Position numbers and translations under genes: made by a program. A stretch of 64,000 nt of DNA, taken from positions 1,812,501 to 1,876,500 of the forward strand of contig NZ_CP051677.1 in the NCBI RefSeq assembly GCF_012849055.1, in the 5' to 3' direction. The stretch's first letter is position 1. Each line of letters opens with the position of its first letter. The stretch comes from Spirosoma rhododendri (lineage in GTDB: Bacteria > Bacteroidota > Bacteroidia > Cytophagales > Spirosomataceae). Positions 33,755 to 41,932 of this stretch are shown piece by piece. The notes under the pieces are model-generated. The model saw only the letters and a program-made list of their open reading frames with translations. It had not been told where the DNA came from and did not search any database.

Positions 33755-35830
33755 ATGAATCATCAACTAGTGAAACTGGCCTTCGCAGCCCTTGCTTTAC
33801 AGGCATCGGGCGCAATGGCTCATGTGATCGTGCCACCAGTCAAGAAAAACGCTGCTGTGGCCCCATCAGCCCCCCGAAAATTCATTGACCCGCAGAACAT
33901 GGATACGTCCGTCAGGCCGGGCGACAACTTTTATCTGTACGCCAATGGCAACTGGCTGAAGAAGAATGAAATTCCGGCGTCGAAAACGTCGTGGGGGAGT
34001 TTCAATGAGCTGCGCGACAAAAGCGTGGGTGCCATGAAAACGCTGCTGGAAGATGCGGCCAAAACAACCACGAAAGGACGACTCTACCAGATGGTTGGCG
34101 ATTTCTACACCAGTGGTATGGACACGGCCACTATCGATCAGCGGGGCTTCGAGCCGATTAAACCGGAGTTGGCCCGCATCGACAAGGTCAACAACAAAGA
34201 CGCATTCTTCGACGAACTGGCTTATCAGCGGATGCAGGGTAACGGCATGCTGTTTGGCTTCGGTATCACGCAGGATCGCAAGAACGTCACCAAATACCTA
34301 CCGTCGTTTGGGCAGGGCGGCACTTCGCTCCCCGACCGCGATTACTACCTGAAAAACGATAGCCGTAGTCAGAAAGTCCGCGATGCTTACCGGGACAATG
34401 TCACGAAAATGTTTGGCCTGATCGGGGAAGAACCGACCCAGGCATCGCAGGATGCCGACGTCGTGCTGCGGCTGGAGACAGCACTGGCAAAGGCACAGAT
34501 GGCGCGGGTTGAGATGCGTGATCCGTACAAGACATACAACAAACTGACGGTAGCCAACTTCAGCCAGCAGACGCCCGGCATCAACTGGGCCGATCAACTG
34601 GTGAAGTTTGGGGTTAAAGGTCAGGATACGGTGTTAGTGCAGAGCCCGGCGTTTTACAAATCGCTCGACAGTCTGGTAACCGCCACACCTATCGAAGACC
34701 TGCGCACGTACATGCGCTGGAACATCATAAAAGACGGTGCACCCTACCTGAGCGATGCATTCTTTAAACAGAACTTTGCCTTCTCCCGCGTTCTGACGGG
34801 ACAAAAGGTGCAGACCCCCCGTTGGGAACGCATCAGTGGCCTGATCGATGGGTCGTTGGGCGACTTACTCGGGCAGCTCTACGTACAGACCTACTTCAAG
34901 CCGGAAGCCAAGCAGCGCATGCTGGCCCTGGTTGATAACCTTGAAGCTTCTTACAAAGAGCACATCAAAAACCTCGACTGGATGAGCGAAGAAACCAAGA
35001 AGCGGGCGCTCAACAAACTGACGTCGTTCAAGCGCAAAATTGGGTATCCAGACAAGTGGAAGAACTACGACGGCGTAACGGTAACCCGCAACGACTTCTA
35101 TGGTAACGTAAAGTCGGTCAGCAAATGGCGTTACAATTACATGATCAACCGCCTGGGTAAGCCCGTCGACAAAACGGAATGGAGCATGACCCCGCCAACG
35201 GTAAATGCTTATTACAGCCCCGTCAACAACGAGATCGCTTTTCCTGCGGCTATCCTCCAGTTTCCCTTCTTCGACTTCGATGCTGATGATGCGGTTAACT
35301 ACGGCGGTATAGGAGCCGTAATCGGCCACGAAATGACCCACGGCTTCGACGATTCCGGTCGTCAGTACGATGCCGACGGTACACTGCGCGACTGGTGGAC
35401 AAAAGATGACGCTGATAATTTCAAGAAGCGGGCCGATCAGGTAAAAGAGCAGTTCTTTGGCTTCAAAGTGCTTGATACACTCAAAGTCAACGGCCAACTG
35501 ACACTGGGCGAAAACTTGGCTGACCTTGGTGGGCTGGCTATTGCTTACGATGCATTCAAGAAAACCGCGCAGGGTAAATCGATGGGTAAAAAGGCCGCTA
35601 TAGATGGCTTTACCCCCGATCAACGGTTTTTCCTGTCGTGGGCACAGGTGTGGCGGGTAAACATGCTCCCTGAAACGCAGGCGCAGCAAATTCTTACCGA
35701 CCCGCACGCACCGGGTATGTACCGTTGTAATGGTCCACTCTCGAACATCGATGCGTGGTACCAGGCGTTCAACGTGCAGTCTGGCAACACGATGTACAAA
35801 AAGCCTGAAGACCGTATTAAAGTGTGGTAG
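33755..35830 (+). CDS. M13 family (neprilysin/PepO-type) metallopeptidase
   Basis: A 691-residue exported zinc endopeptidase. The signal peptide spans about residues 1-22 (LAFAALALQASGAMA). The M13 N-terminal domain starts with FIDPQNMDTSVRPGDNFYLYANGNWLKKNEIP. The catalytic core has NAYYSPVNNEIAFPAAILQ (about 487-505), the zinc motif GHEMTHGFDDSGRQYDADG (HExxH at about 525-529) and the third ligand in GENLADLGGLAIAYDAF (Glu about 585), ending with the family CxxW-like tail KPEDRIKVW. The length is standard. Met at 33755 (ATG) is preferred to the in-frame GTG at 33746. It is flanked by its own -7 element and a strong terminator, so it is monocistronic. Physiological substrates are unknown. 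Confidence 0.96.
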   Translation: MNHQLVKLAFAALALQASGAMAHVIVPPVKKNAAVAPSAPRKFIDPQNMDTSVRPGDNFYLYANGNWLKKNEIPASKTSWGSFNELRDKSVGAMKTLLEDAAKTTTKGRLYQMVGDFYTSGMDTATIDQRGFEPIKPELARIDKVNNKDAFFDELAYQRMQGNGMLFGFGITQDRKNVTKYLPSFGQGGTSLPDRDYYLKNDSRSQKVRDAYRDNVTKMFGLIGEEPTQASQDADVVLRLETALAKAQMARVEMRDPYKTYNKLTVANFSQQTPGINWADQLVKFGVKGQDTVLVQSPAFYKSLDSLVTATPIEDLRTYMRWNIIKDGAPYLSDAFFKQNFAFSRVLTGQKVQTPRWERISGLIDGSLGDLLGQLYVQTYFKPEAKQRMLALVDNLEASYKEHIKNLDWMSEETKKRALNKLTSFKRKIGYPDKWKNYDGVTVTRNDFYGNVKSVSKWRYNYMINRLGKPVDKTEWSMTPPTVNAYYSPVNNEIAFPAAILQFPFFDFDADDAVNYGGIGAVIGHEMTHGFDDSGRQYDADGTLRDWWTKDDADNFKKRADQVKEQFFGFKVLDTLKVNGQLTLGENLADLGGLAIAYDAFKKTAQGKSMGKKAAIDGFTPDQRFFLSWAQVWRVNMLPETQAQQILTDPHAPGMYRCNGPLSNIDAWYQAFNVQSGNTMYKKPEDRIKVW

Positions 35831-35852
35831 TACACCGAGTTGCCAACACGTC

Positions 35853-35888
35853 AATAAGCCGCACCTGTCAGTACAGGTGCGGCTTATT
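35853..35888. terminator. Perfect 16-bp hairpin after the M13 peptidase gene
   Basis: AATAAGCCGCACCTGT pairs without mismatch with ACAGGTGCGGCTTATT around the 4-nt loop CAGT, 22 bp past the stop. Confidence 0.8.
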
Positions 35889-35936
35889 TGCAAATGACAT
35901 TGTACGTTTACGTTGCCAACCTAAACCACCCGACCG

Positions 35937-36452
35937 ATGAAGCATAGCCTGTTCCTTTTCGCTGTTCTTTCTATCCTTGTCAGTTGCCAGTCGAAGCAAA
36001 AGCAAGCAGACAATACGACTGAATCCGCAGCTGCGCCTGACAGTACCGCCAGCCTGGCCAAACGTCCGGGCCCCGAGGCTCCGCGTTCAGCTGCCGATCG
36101 ACTTGTGCGGGCGCTGTACTTCGAACATCAGAAAACCGATAACCCATTCCGCACTACAGACCAGACCTTGGTTGAGCAGTTTTTCACCAAAGCCATTTCT
36201 GCTCAACTAGTGAAAAGCAAACCGGCTGTCAAGAACGACCTGCTGTTCAAGACTCCAGACAGCAGGGTTAAAAAGACATGGGTCGAGCCAGCGGCAGTGG
36301 GCGGCAGCCGGGCCGTCGTTTACGCAACGTTCGAAGACAAGGGCGAGAAGAAAGAAGTCAGGTTGGAGTTGAATCAGATAGCCGGGCGCTGGCGCATTAG
36401 CGAAATGACCTATCCGGATGGCTCAACGCTGACGGGGTTGCTCGGCAAGTAA
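35937..36452 (+). CDS. Lipoprotein of unknown function (DUF3828-like)
   Basis: A 171-residue lipoprotein with signal peptide and lipobox LSILVSC (Cys about 17). Residues 18-50 are a low-complexity, Gln/Ala/Ser/Pro-rich linker. The globular part (about 52-171) begins SAADRLVRALYFEHQKTDNPF and ends with strands YATFEDKGEKKEVRLELNQIAGRWRISEMTYPDGS. The pattern of a helical start and a strand with WRI near the end resembles DUF3828 or other NTF2-like small periplasmic domains, but I do not recognise it with certainty. It stands alone between the M13 terminator and the tRNA operon promoter. Confidence 0.8.
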   Translation: MKHSLFLFAVLSILVSCQSKQKQADNTTESAAAPDSTASLAKRPGPEAPRSAADRLVRALYFEHQKTDNPFRTTDQTLVEQFFTKAISAQLVKSKPAVKNDLLFKTPDSRVKKTWVEPAAVGGSRAVVYATFEDKGEKKEVRLELNQIAGRWRISEMTYPDGSTLTGLLGK

Positions 36453-36484
36453 TGCAGGGAAAAGAATTATTTTTAAGATACTTG

Positions 36485-36514
36485 TTGACAACACGATAAA
36501 AGCGTGTAGTTTTG
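36485..36514 (+). promoter_or_regulatory. Promoter of the tRNA-Tyr/Gly/Thr cluster
   Basis: TTG (36485-36487), 19 bp, TAGTTTTG (36507-36514) is a full consensus match, 50 bp before tRNA-Tyr. It is the only clear promoter ahead of the three tRNA genes. Confidence 0.8.
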
Positions 36515-36564
36515 CAACTCCAAACCGGAAACGGGGCGGAAATTGTTCTTTACGAGTGTCTTTT

Positions 36565-36650
36565 GGGGAGTTTCCAGAGTGGCCAAATGGATCAGACTGT
36601 AAATCTGCTGGCGTACGCCTTCGGAGGTTCGAATCCTCCACTCCCCACCA
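36565..36650 (+). tRNA. tRNA-Tyr (anticodon GTA)
   Basis: The acceptor arm GGGGAGT pairs with ACTCCCC, the anticodon loop reads CTGTAAA (GTA), there is an extra variable arm as usual for Tyr, and the T loop is GGTTCGAATCC. The mature 3' CCA (36648-36650) is encoded in the DNA. Confidence 0.96.
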
Positions 36651-36654
36651 CAGA

Positions 36655-36749
36655 AAGTTATAAAGTTCTATAGTTTGTTAGTTGTAAAGTGTGCGCGCAG
36701 GCGACTAAACCTTGCAACTGTTGACTCTAAAACTCTATAACTTTTTTTT
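36655..36749. repeat. Phased inverted-repeat element 5 (8-bp units, AGTTGTAA type) with T8
   Basis: The left arm units start at 36656, 36664, 36672, 36680 and 36688 (8-bp spacing). The inverted right arm spans about 36705-36742. It runs straight into eight Ts (36742-36749) that touch the first base of tRNA-Gly, so it resembles a terminator placed inside a tRNA operon. Confidence 0.8.
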
Positions 36750-36825
36750 GCGGAAGTAGCTCAATTGGTAGAGCGATAGCCTTCCAAGCTATAGGTTGCG
36801 GGTTCGAGACCCGTCTTCCGCTCCA
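36750..36825 (+). tRNA. tRNA-Gly (anticodon TCC)
   Basis: GCGGAAG pairs with CTTCCGC, the D arm is AGCTCAATTGGTAGAGC, the anticodon loop has TCC and the T arm is GGGTTCGAGACCC. CCA at 36823-36825 is encoded. Its first base directly follows a run of eight Ts. Confidence 0.96.
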
Positions 36826-36832
36826 AAGACTA

Positions 36833-36927
36833 AGTTGAGAAGTTCTCCGGTCAAAAAGTTGTAAAATTCTTGCAATCGCGATAGCAACTTTACAACTCTG
36901 AAACTGTAAAACTCTACAACTTTTTTT
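36833..36927. repeat. Phased inverted-repeat element 6 (8-bp units, AGTTGTAA type) with T7
   Basis: Left arm units start at 36833, 36841, 36849, 36857 and 36865; five inverted units lie at about 36884-36921. Pairing is weaker (about 26 of 40). Seven Ts (36921-36927) follow, 4 bp before tRNA-Thr. Confidence 0.72.
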
Positions 36928-36931
36928 ACAA

Positions 36932-37003
<72 letters not shown>

Positions 37004-37004
37004 C

Positions 37005-37028
37005 AAGACTTCTTCGGAGGTCTTTTTT
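37005..37028 (+). terminator. Terminator after tRNA-Thr
   Basis: AAGACTTC and GAGGTCTT form an 8-bp stem (one G-T pair) with a TTCG tetraloop, followed by Ts. It separates the tRNA cluster from tuf. Confidence 0.75.
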
Positions 37029-37161
37029 AAATTGAAGCCGCCCGTGCGGTTTTAGGCCGAAACGGTGTCAGTCTCAATTGGAGTTGATCTCGTCCGGCTT
37101 GATTGACGTTCAGCGAGTTCATCCAAAAACAAACAACAGTTCACAATAGCGTTTTAAAAAC

Positions 37162-38349
37162 ATGGCAAAAGAGAATTTTGACCGCTCGAAACCGCACGTA
37201 AACATCGGTACGATTGGTCACGTTGACCACGGTAAAACGACGCTGACGGCTGCCATTACGAAAGTGCTGGCCGAAAAGGGTCTGGCCGCAATTCGGGACT
37301 TCTCCTCGATTGACAACGCTCCGGAAGAAAAAGAGCGTGGTATCACTATCAATACATCGCACGTTGAATATTCAACGGCAAACCGTCACTACGCACACGT
37401 CGACTGCCCAGGCCACGCTGACTATGTGAAGAACATGGTAACGGGTGCTGCTCAGATGGACGGCGCTATCCTCGTGGTAGCTGCTACCGACGGACCAATG
37501 CCCCAGACTCGTGAGCACATCCTGCTCGCCCGTCAGGTAGGCGTACCCCAGCTTGTTGTGTTCATGAACAAAGTCGACATGGTCGACGATCCTGAACTAC
37601 TTGAGCTGGTTGAAATGGAAATCCGCGAACTGCTGAGCTTCTATAACTTCGACGGCGACAATATCCCAGTTATTCAAGGTTCGGCTCTTGGTGGTCTGAA
37701 CGGCGATGCCAAGTGGGTAGCTACCATCGAAGACCTGATGCAGAACGTGGATGACTTCATCCCCCTGCCTCCTCGTCAGACGGACCTGCCATTCCTGATG
37801 CCGGTCGAAGACGTGTTCTCGATCACGGGTCGTGGTACGGTTGCTACCGGTCGTATCGAGCGTGGAGTTATCAACTCGGGTGATCCAGTTGAAATCCTGG
37901 GTATGGGTGCTGAGAACCTGAAGTCGGTTGTAACGGGTGTTGAAATGTTCCGGAAAATTCTGGACCGTGGCGAAGCCGGTGACAACGTAGGTCTGCTGCT
38001 CCGTGGTATCGAAAAAACCGATATCCGTCGTGGTATGGTAATCTGTAAGCCTGGTTCGGTAACCCCGCACATGAAGTTCAAGGCTGAGGTTTACGTACTG
38101 TCGAAAGAAGAAGGTGGCCGTCACACGCCATTCTTTAACAAATACCGCCCCCAGTTCTACTTCCGTACCACGGACGTAACGGGTGAGATCGTCCTGCCCG
38201 CTGGTGTAGAGATGGTAATGCCAGGCGATAACATCACGATTGAAGTAACGCTGATCAACAAGATCGCCATGGAGAAAGGTCTCCGTTTCGCTATCCGCGA
38301 AGGTGGTCGCACCGTAGGTGCTGGTCAGGTTACGGAAATCCTCGACTAG
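37162..38349 (+). CDS. tuf: Elongation factor Tu
   Basis: EF-Tu delivers aminoacyl-tRNA to the ribosome as a GTP complex. The 395-residue protein has G1 GHVDHGKTT (about residues 15-23), the switch I region ERGITINT, G3 DCPGHADYV (about 80-88), G4 NKVD (about 135-138) and G5 SAL, followed by the two beta-barrel domains ending [11 protein letters not shown]. It sits between tRNA-Thr and tRNA-Trp/secE, the classic tufB position. The ATG is preceded by an A-rich stretch (TTTTAAAAAC) rather than a Shine-Dalgarno sequence, typical of highly expressed Bacteroidota genes. The promoter is not obvious in the 133-bp gap. Codon use is strongly biased to GGT, CGT and GTA. Confidence 0.99.
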   Translation: MAKENFDRSKPHVNIGTIGHVDHGKTTLTAAITKVLAEKGLAAIRDFSSIDNAPEEKERGITINTSHVEYSTANRHYAHVDCPGHADYVKNMVTGAAQMDGAILVVAATDGPMPQTREHILLARQVGVPQLVVFMNKVDMVDDPELLELVEMEIRELLSFYNFDGDNIPVIQGSALGGLNGDAKWVATIEDLMQNVDDFIPLPPRQTDLPFLMPVEDVFSITGRGTVATGRIERGVINSGDPVEILGMGAENLKSVVTGVEMFRKILDRGEAGDNVGLLLRGIEKTDIRRGMVICKPGSVTPHMKFKAEVYVLSKEEGGRHTPFFNKYRPQFYFRTTDVTGEIVLPAGVEMVMPGDNITIEVTLINKIAMEKGLRFAIREGGRTVGAGQVTEILD

Positions 38350-38363
38350 TAATCAATAAAGAG

Positions 38364-38400
38364 CAAGTGCATTTCTTCACGGGAATGCACTTGTTTTTTT
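38364..38400 (+). terminator. Terminator after tuf
   Basis: CAAGTGCATT (38364-38373) pairs with AATGCACTTG (38384-38393), followed by seven Ts (38394-38400). The TTG of the next promoter is part of the right arm. Confidence 0.9.
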
Positions 38401-38420
38401 AAGATAATCCCGTACTTTTG
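38391..38420 (+). promoter_or_regulatory. Promoter of tRNA-Trp-secE-nusG operon, overlapping the tuf terminator
   Basis: TTG (38391-38393), 19 bp, TACTTTTG (38413-38420) is a full consensus match. The upstream TTG lies inside the terminator stem and the T tract lies in the spacer. Confidence 0.8.
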
Positions 38421-38482
38421 CAGTCCGTTTCGGAAGCAACCGTAACGGACTTTTTTTAGGTAGTAGCACGACTCGTCGATAC

Positions 38483-38553
38483 ACGGGTGTAGTTCAAGGG
38501 TAGAATAGCGGTCTCCAAAACCGTTGATGGGAGTTCGAATCTCTCCACCCGTG
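38483..38553 (+). tRNA. tRNA-Trp (anticodon CCA)
   Basis: ACGGGTG pairs with CACCCGT, the anticodon loop is CTCCAAA (CCA) and the T arm is GGGAGTTCGAATCTCTC. The 3' CCA is not encoded (CTA follows). secE begins 17 bp downstream, so the tRNA is the first element of the secE-nusG operon. Confidence 0.96.
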
Positions 38554-38570
38554 CTAATCCTGATTCTATA

Positions 38571-38762
38571 ATGGACAAGTTTGTTTCGTTTCTGAAAGCC
38601 TCCTGGGAGGAAGTTCAGCACAACGTGACTTGGCCTAAATTCAGCGATCTCCAGTCTAGTTCAACGCTGGTACTGGTGGCCTCGCTGATTTTTGCGCTAA
38701 TGGTCGGGCTGATTGACCTGGTGTTTGAGAATGCACTCAACGCGTTCTACCAGTCATTCTAA
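38571..38762 (+). CDS. secE: Preprotein translocase subunit SecE
   Basis: A 63-residue single-span SecE, which clamps SecY in the inner-membrane Sec channel. It has the amphipathic start FVSFLKASWEEVQHNVTWPKFSDLQSSS (here about residues 4-31, with the conserved VxWP-type bend at TWP) and one hydrophobic helix (about 32-55). This short form is normal outside Gammaproteobacteria. It lies directly upstream of nusG, as almost everywhere in bacteria, and downstream of tRNA-Trp, as in many Bacteroidota. Confidence 0.95.
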   Translation: MDKFVSFLKASWEEVQHNVTWPKFSDLQSSSTLVLVASLIFALMVGLIDLVFENALNAFYQSF

Positions 38763-38821
38763 AGTGGGTTGTCAGGCTGCCTGATCAGGTGGCAGACGTA
38801 ACCTCTTAACGATAGTTTCTT

Positions 38822-39382
38822 ATGAGCGGCATACAATGGTACGTTATCCGGGCCGTTTCGGGACAGGAGAAGAAAATCAAGTCTTATCTCGATAACGAAA
38901 TCATCCGGCAAAAGTTGGACGAAGTCATTCCGCAGGTGTTGATTCCAGCGGAGAAGGTATACGAAATGCGCAATGGTAAAAAGCGTGTTCGGGAGAAGTC
39001 ATTTTTTCCGGGTTATATCCTGATTTCGGCTGATTTGGGAAATAACCGTGTCCTTGACATGATCCTCAACATGCCTGGTGTACTGGGCTTTTTGGGAAAC
39101 TCGCAGGTTGGCACCACGTCGAAAGTTCCGGTTCCCCTGCGGGAGGCAGAAGTTCGTCGGATCTTGGGTAAGGCTGAAGAAGAGGCACAGGAAGTTGCCG
39201 CGCCAACAGTTGCTTATCTGAAAGGCGAATCAGTAAAGGTAGTTGATGGCCCGTTTGGTGGGTTCATTGGTACAGTAGAAGAAGTATTTGACGACCGGAA
39301 GAAACTGAACGTCGTCGTGAAAATATTTGGCCGGAACACTCCGGTAGAACTCAGTTACGCACAAGTAGAAAAGGAAGCCTAG
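38822..39382 (+). CDS. nusG: Transcription termination/antitermination protein NusG
   Basis: A 186-residue NusG. The N-terminal NGN domain begins WYVIRAVSGQEKKIKSYLDNE and contains KSFFPGYILI (about residues 59-68). The C-terminal KOW domain (about 130-186) has GESVKVVDGPFGGFIGTVEEV. NusG binds the RNA polymerase clamp and couples to ribosome or Rho. The length and domain order are standard. A 155-bp gap follows before rplK, probably holding the L11-L1 leader. Confidence 0.97.
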   Translation: MSGIQWYVIRAVSGQEKKIKSYLDNEIIRQKLDEVIPQVLIPAEKVYEMRNGKKRVREKSFFPGYILISADLGNNRVLDMILNMPGVLGFLGNSQVGTTSKVPVPLREAEVRRILGKAEEEAQEVAAPTVAYLKGESVKVVDGPFGGFIGTVEEVFDDRKKLNVVVKIFGRNTPVELSYAQVEKEA

Positions 39383-39537
39383 TTGATTCAACTGGTCTTC
39401 CGGGATGCGGCATCTTATGCTTCCCTCAGAAGATGACCCATCAACCCAAGCTGATCTATTGCGAAAGGGGTGCGGGCCGGTTATGTGACTAGCTGGCTAA
39501 GGAACCGTAAGCGATAGGTTGTAACTAAATTACCACA
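39383..39537 (+). promoter_or_regulatory. Leader region of the rplK-rplA operon
   Basis: A 155-bp non-coding stretch between nusG and rplK, longer than other gaps in the block. In many bacteria L1 represses translation here by binding an rRNA-like fold. I cannot confirm an L1 site by eye, and no exact TAnnTTTG promoter element is visible. Confidence 0.3.
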
Positions 39538-39981
39538 ATGGCAAAAGAAGTAGGTGGCTATGTAAAGCTGCAAGTCAAAGGCGGGCAGGCTAACCCCTCA
39601 CCTCCGATCGGTCCTGCATTGGGTTCCAAAGGTTTGAACATCATGGAATTCTGCAAGCAGTTCAACGGCCGTACGCAGGACAAGATGGGTATGGTATTGC
39701 CAGTTTTGATCACGTATTATAAGGACAAGTCCTTTGATTTCGTCATCAAAACGCCCCCTGCGCCGATCCTGCTGATGGAAGCAGCTAAACTGAAAGGTGG
39801 CTCTGCTCAACCCAACCGGAAAAAAGTTGGTTCAGTAACGTGGGATCAGGTTCGGACCATTGCCGAAACCAAGATGCCCGATCTTAACTGCTTCACAGTT
39901 GAGTCGGCAATGCGTCAGGTAGCTGGAACGGCCCGCAGCATGGGTATCACCGTAAGCGGTGCTTCCCCCTTTGAGAACTAA
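39538..39981 (+). CDS. rplK: 50S ribosomal protein L11
   Basis: A 147-residue L11 that binds the GTPase centre of 23S rRNA. The N-terminal domain has [35 protein letters not shown], with the proline-rich switch (about residues 19-23). The C-terminal rRNA-binding domain ends [17 protein letters not shown]. Start context is AAATTACCACA without Shine-Dalgarno. rplA follows after 24 bp. Confidence 0.99.
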   Translation: MAKEVGGYVKLQVKGGQANPSPPIGPALGSKGLNIMEFCKQFNGRTQDKMGMVLPVLITYYKDKSFDFVIKTPPAPILLMEAAKLKGGSAQPNRKKVGSVTWDQVRTIAETKMPDLNCFTVESAMRQVAGTARSMGITVSGASPFEN

Positions 39982-40005
39982 CAGACTTGCTGAGCAAACA
40001 CAGAA

Positions 40006-40704
40006 ATGGGTAAGCTAACGAAAAAACAAAAAGAAGCGCTGACGAAGTACGATGCTGCTAAAGAATACTCGCTCCAGCAGGCAGCCGAGATTCTCAAGGA
40101 GATTTCGTACACGAAGTTTGATGCTTCTGTGGACATTGATGTCCGGCTGGGCGTTGATCCGCGTAAAGCCGACCAGATGGTACGTGGCGTAGCTACGCTG
40201 CCACATGGTACGGGTAAGACGGTTCGCGTGTTGGTGCTTTGCACCCCGGACAAGGAGAACGAAGCGAAAGAAGCCGGAGCTGACTACGTTGGCCTCGACG
40301 ACTATATTCAGAAGATCGAGCAGGGCTGGACGGACATCGACGTGATTATCACGATGCCGAACGTCATGGCTAAAGTTGGTCGTCTGGGTAAAGTGCTGGG
40401 TCCTCGCGGGCTGATGCCAAACCCGAAGTCGGGTACGGTGACGCCGGAAGTAGGCAAGGCTGTTCGCGAAGTGAAGGCTGGTAAAATCGACTTCAAAGTT
40501 GACAAAACCGGTATCATTCATACCAGTATTGGTAAAGTATCGTTTACGCCGGAAAAACTGGCCGAGAACGCGCAGGAGATTATCGCTACGCTGATGCGTC
40601 TGAAGCCTTCATCGGCTAAAGGCACGTACGTGAAAACGATCAACCTGTCGAGCACGATGAGTCCGGGAGTAACGATTGACAAAGGCACAGTAGCCGGTAT
40701 ATAA
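40006..40704 (+). CDS. rplA: 50S ribosomal protein L1
   Basis: A 232-residue L1, the stalk protein near the E site and in many bacteria the autogenous repressor of the L11 operon. The signature is [29 protein letters not shown] at about residues 118-146. [20 protein letters not shown] lies near the N-terminus. rplJ begins only 3 bp after the stop, so there is no room for a separate L10 leader. Confidence 0.99.
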   Translation: MGKLTKKQKEALTKYDAAKEYSLQQAAEILKEISYTKFDASVDIDVRLGVDPRKADQMVRGVATLPHGTGKTVRVLVLCTPDKENEAKEAGADYVGLDDYIQKIEQGWTDIDVIITMPNVMAKVGRLGKVLGPRGLMPNPKSGTVTPEVGKAVREVKAGKIDFKVDKTGIIHTSIGKVSFTPEKLAENAQEIIATLMRLKPSSAKGTYVKTINLSSTMSPGVTIDKGTVAGI

Positions 40705-40707
40705 GCC

Positions 40708-41241
40708 ATGAAGCGCGAGGACAAAGGAGCAATTATTGAGGAATTGACTGGCAAGTTTCAGTCGACTCCCTTCTTCTACATCACGGAAGCCAATGGCATG
40801 ACGGTAGCCGAAGTCAACGAACTTCGTCGGAAATGCTTTGAGCAGGGTATCGAGTACAAAGTGGTGAAAAATACCTTCATTAAGAAGGCTCTCGAAACCC
40901 TGGACGCGGATTATACCCCGTTCAACGATACGGTGCTGCAAGGGCAGTCGGCGGTGATGTTTCACCCTGACAATGCTAAAGCACCGGCAAAACTCATCAA
41001 AGAGTTTCGCAGAACGAGTGAGAAGCTACAATTGAAAGGCGCGTCTATCGACAGCAGCCTGTTCATTGGCGCTGATCAGCTTGACACGCTCATCGCGCTG
41101 AAAAGCAAAGAAGAGCTTGTTGGCGAAATTATCGGTCTGTTGCAGTCGCCCGCCAAGAATGTCATCTCGGCACTTCAGGGTGGTGGTAACAAACTGGCCG
41201 GTATCCTCAAGACGCTGTCGGAGCGCGAGGAAGCCGCTTAA
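40708..41241 (+). CDS. rplJ: 50S ribosomal protein L10
   Basis: A 177-residue L10, the base of the L7/L12 stalk. It begins MKREDKGAIIEELTGKFQSTPFFYI and contains the N-terminal LRRKCFEQGIEYKVVKNTFIKKAL segment. The C-terminal helix, where L12 dimers attach, is at about residues 140-175. It starts 3 bp after rplA, which implies translational coupling with L1 rather than the usual separate L10 leader. rplL follows after 58 bp. Confidence 0.98.
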   Translation: MKREDKGAIIEELTGKFQSTPFFYITEANGMTVAEVNELRRKCFEQGIEYKVVKNTFIKKALETLDADYTPFNDTVLQGQSAVMFHPDNAKAPAKLIKEFRRTSEKLQLKGASIDSSLFIGADQLDTLIALKSKEELVGEIIGLLQSPAKNVISALQGGGNKLAGILKTLSEREEAA

Positions 41242-41299
41242 TTACCAATCCGATATCTATTTTTCAATCTTGTATCACAATCAAATTTAGAATACGACA

Positions 41300-41683
41300 A
41301 TGGCAGATTTGAAAGCGTTCGCTGAGCAGCTTGTAAGCCTGACGGTTAAAGAAGTTAACGAACTGGCTACCATTCTGAAAGATGAGTACGGTATTGAGCC
41401 AGCAGCCGCAGCTCCGGTAATGGTTGCCGGTGGTGCAGGTGCAGGTGATGCTGCTCCAGCCGCTGCTGAGAAAACATCGTTCGACGTTGTTCTGAAGTCG
41501 GCTGGTGCTGCTAAGCTAGCTGTGGTGAAACTGGTGAAAGACCTGACGGGTCTGGGCCTGAAAGAAGCCAAAGAACTGGTAGACAGCGCTCCGAAGCCGG
41601 TTAAAGAAGGTGTAGCTAAAGACGAAGCTGAATCGCTGCGTAAGCAACTCGAAGAAGCTGGTGCTGAAGTTGAAGTAAAATAA
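41300..41683 (+). CDS. rplL: 50S ribosomal protein L7/L12
   Basis: A 127-residue stalk protein that recruits translational GTPases. It has an N-terminal dimerisation domain ([20 protein letters not shown]), an Ala/Pro/Gly hinge (about residues 35-60) and the C-terminal domain with [12 protein letters not shown] and [21 protein letters not shown] very strong hairpin terminator follows 22 bp after the stop, which may lower transcription into rpoB relative to the ribosomal genes. Confidence 0.99.
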   Translation: MADLKAFAEQLVSLTVKEVNELATILKDEYGIEPAAAAPVMVAGGAGAGDAAPAAAEKTSFDVVLKSAGAAKLAVVKLVKDLTGLGLKEAKELVDSAPKPVKEGVAKDEAESLRKQLEEAGAEVEVK

Positions 41684-41705
41684 GCAACCGCTTACTTACA
41701 TATTA

Positions 41706-41762
41706 CTCTAAGCAGGAGAGGCCAGACACATTGTCTGGTCTTTTCCTGCTTAGAGATTTTTT
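41706..41762 (+). terminator. Strong terminator or attenuator between rplL and rpoB
   Basis: CTCTAAGCAGGA at the left and TCCTGCTTAGAG at the right form a long stem extended by GCCAGACA/TGTCTGG inside, ending in six Ts (41757-41762). Similar attenuators separate rplL and rpoB in other bacteria. Confidence 0.85.
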
Positions 41763-41932
41763 GTCTATGCACTTGCAAAAGACAAACTTATTATTATTGC
41801 CTTACGTTGTCTATTTATCCCCCTTGGATTGGGTGACGTCCGGGGTCTGAATAGCCGCTTAGTTCGAATGCTGTTGCAACTCTTCGCAATACATTCACAT
41901 AGAATCGGTTACGCACTAAACGAAGTACAATC

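Noticed and set aside
34865..35893. A 342-codon minus-strand frame opposite the M13 peptidase gene
   Set aside because: No recognisable domains, no plausible start context, and the sense strand carries a full-length conserved peptidase.
16716..36927. CRISPR array as an explanation of the short repeats
   Set aside because: The units are only 7-8 bp, are directly adjacent without spacers, and are arranged as inverted arms. No cas gene is present.
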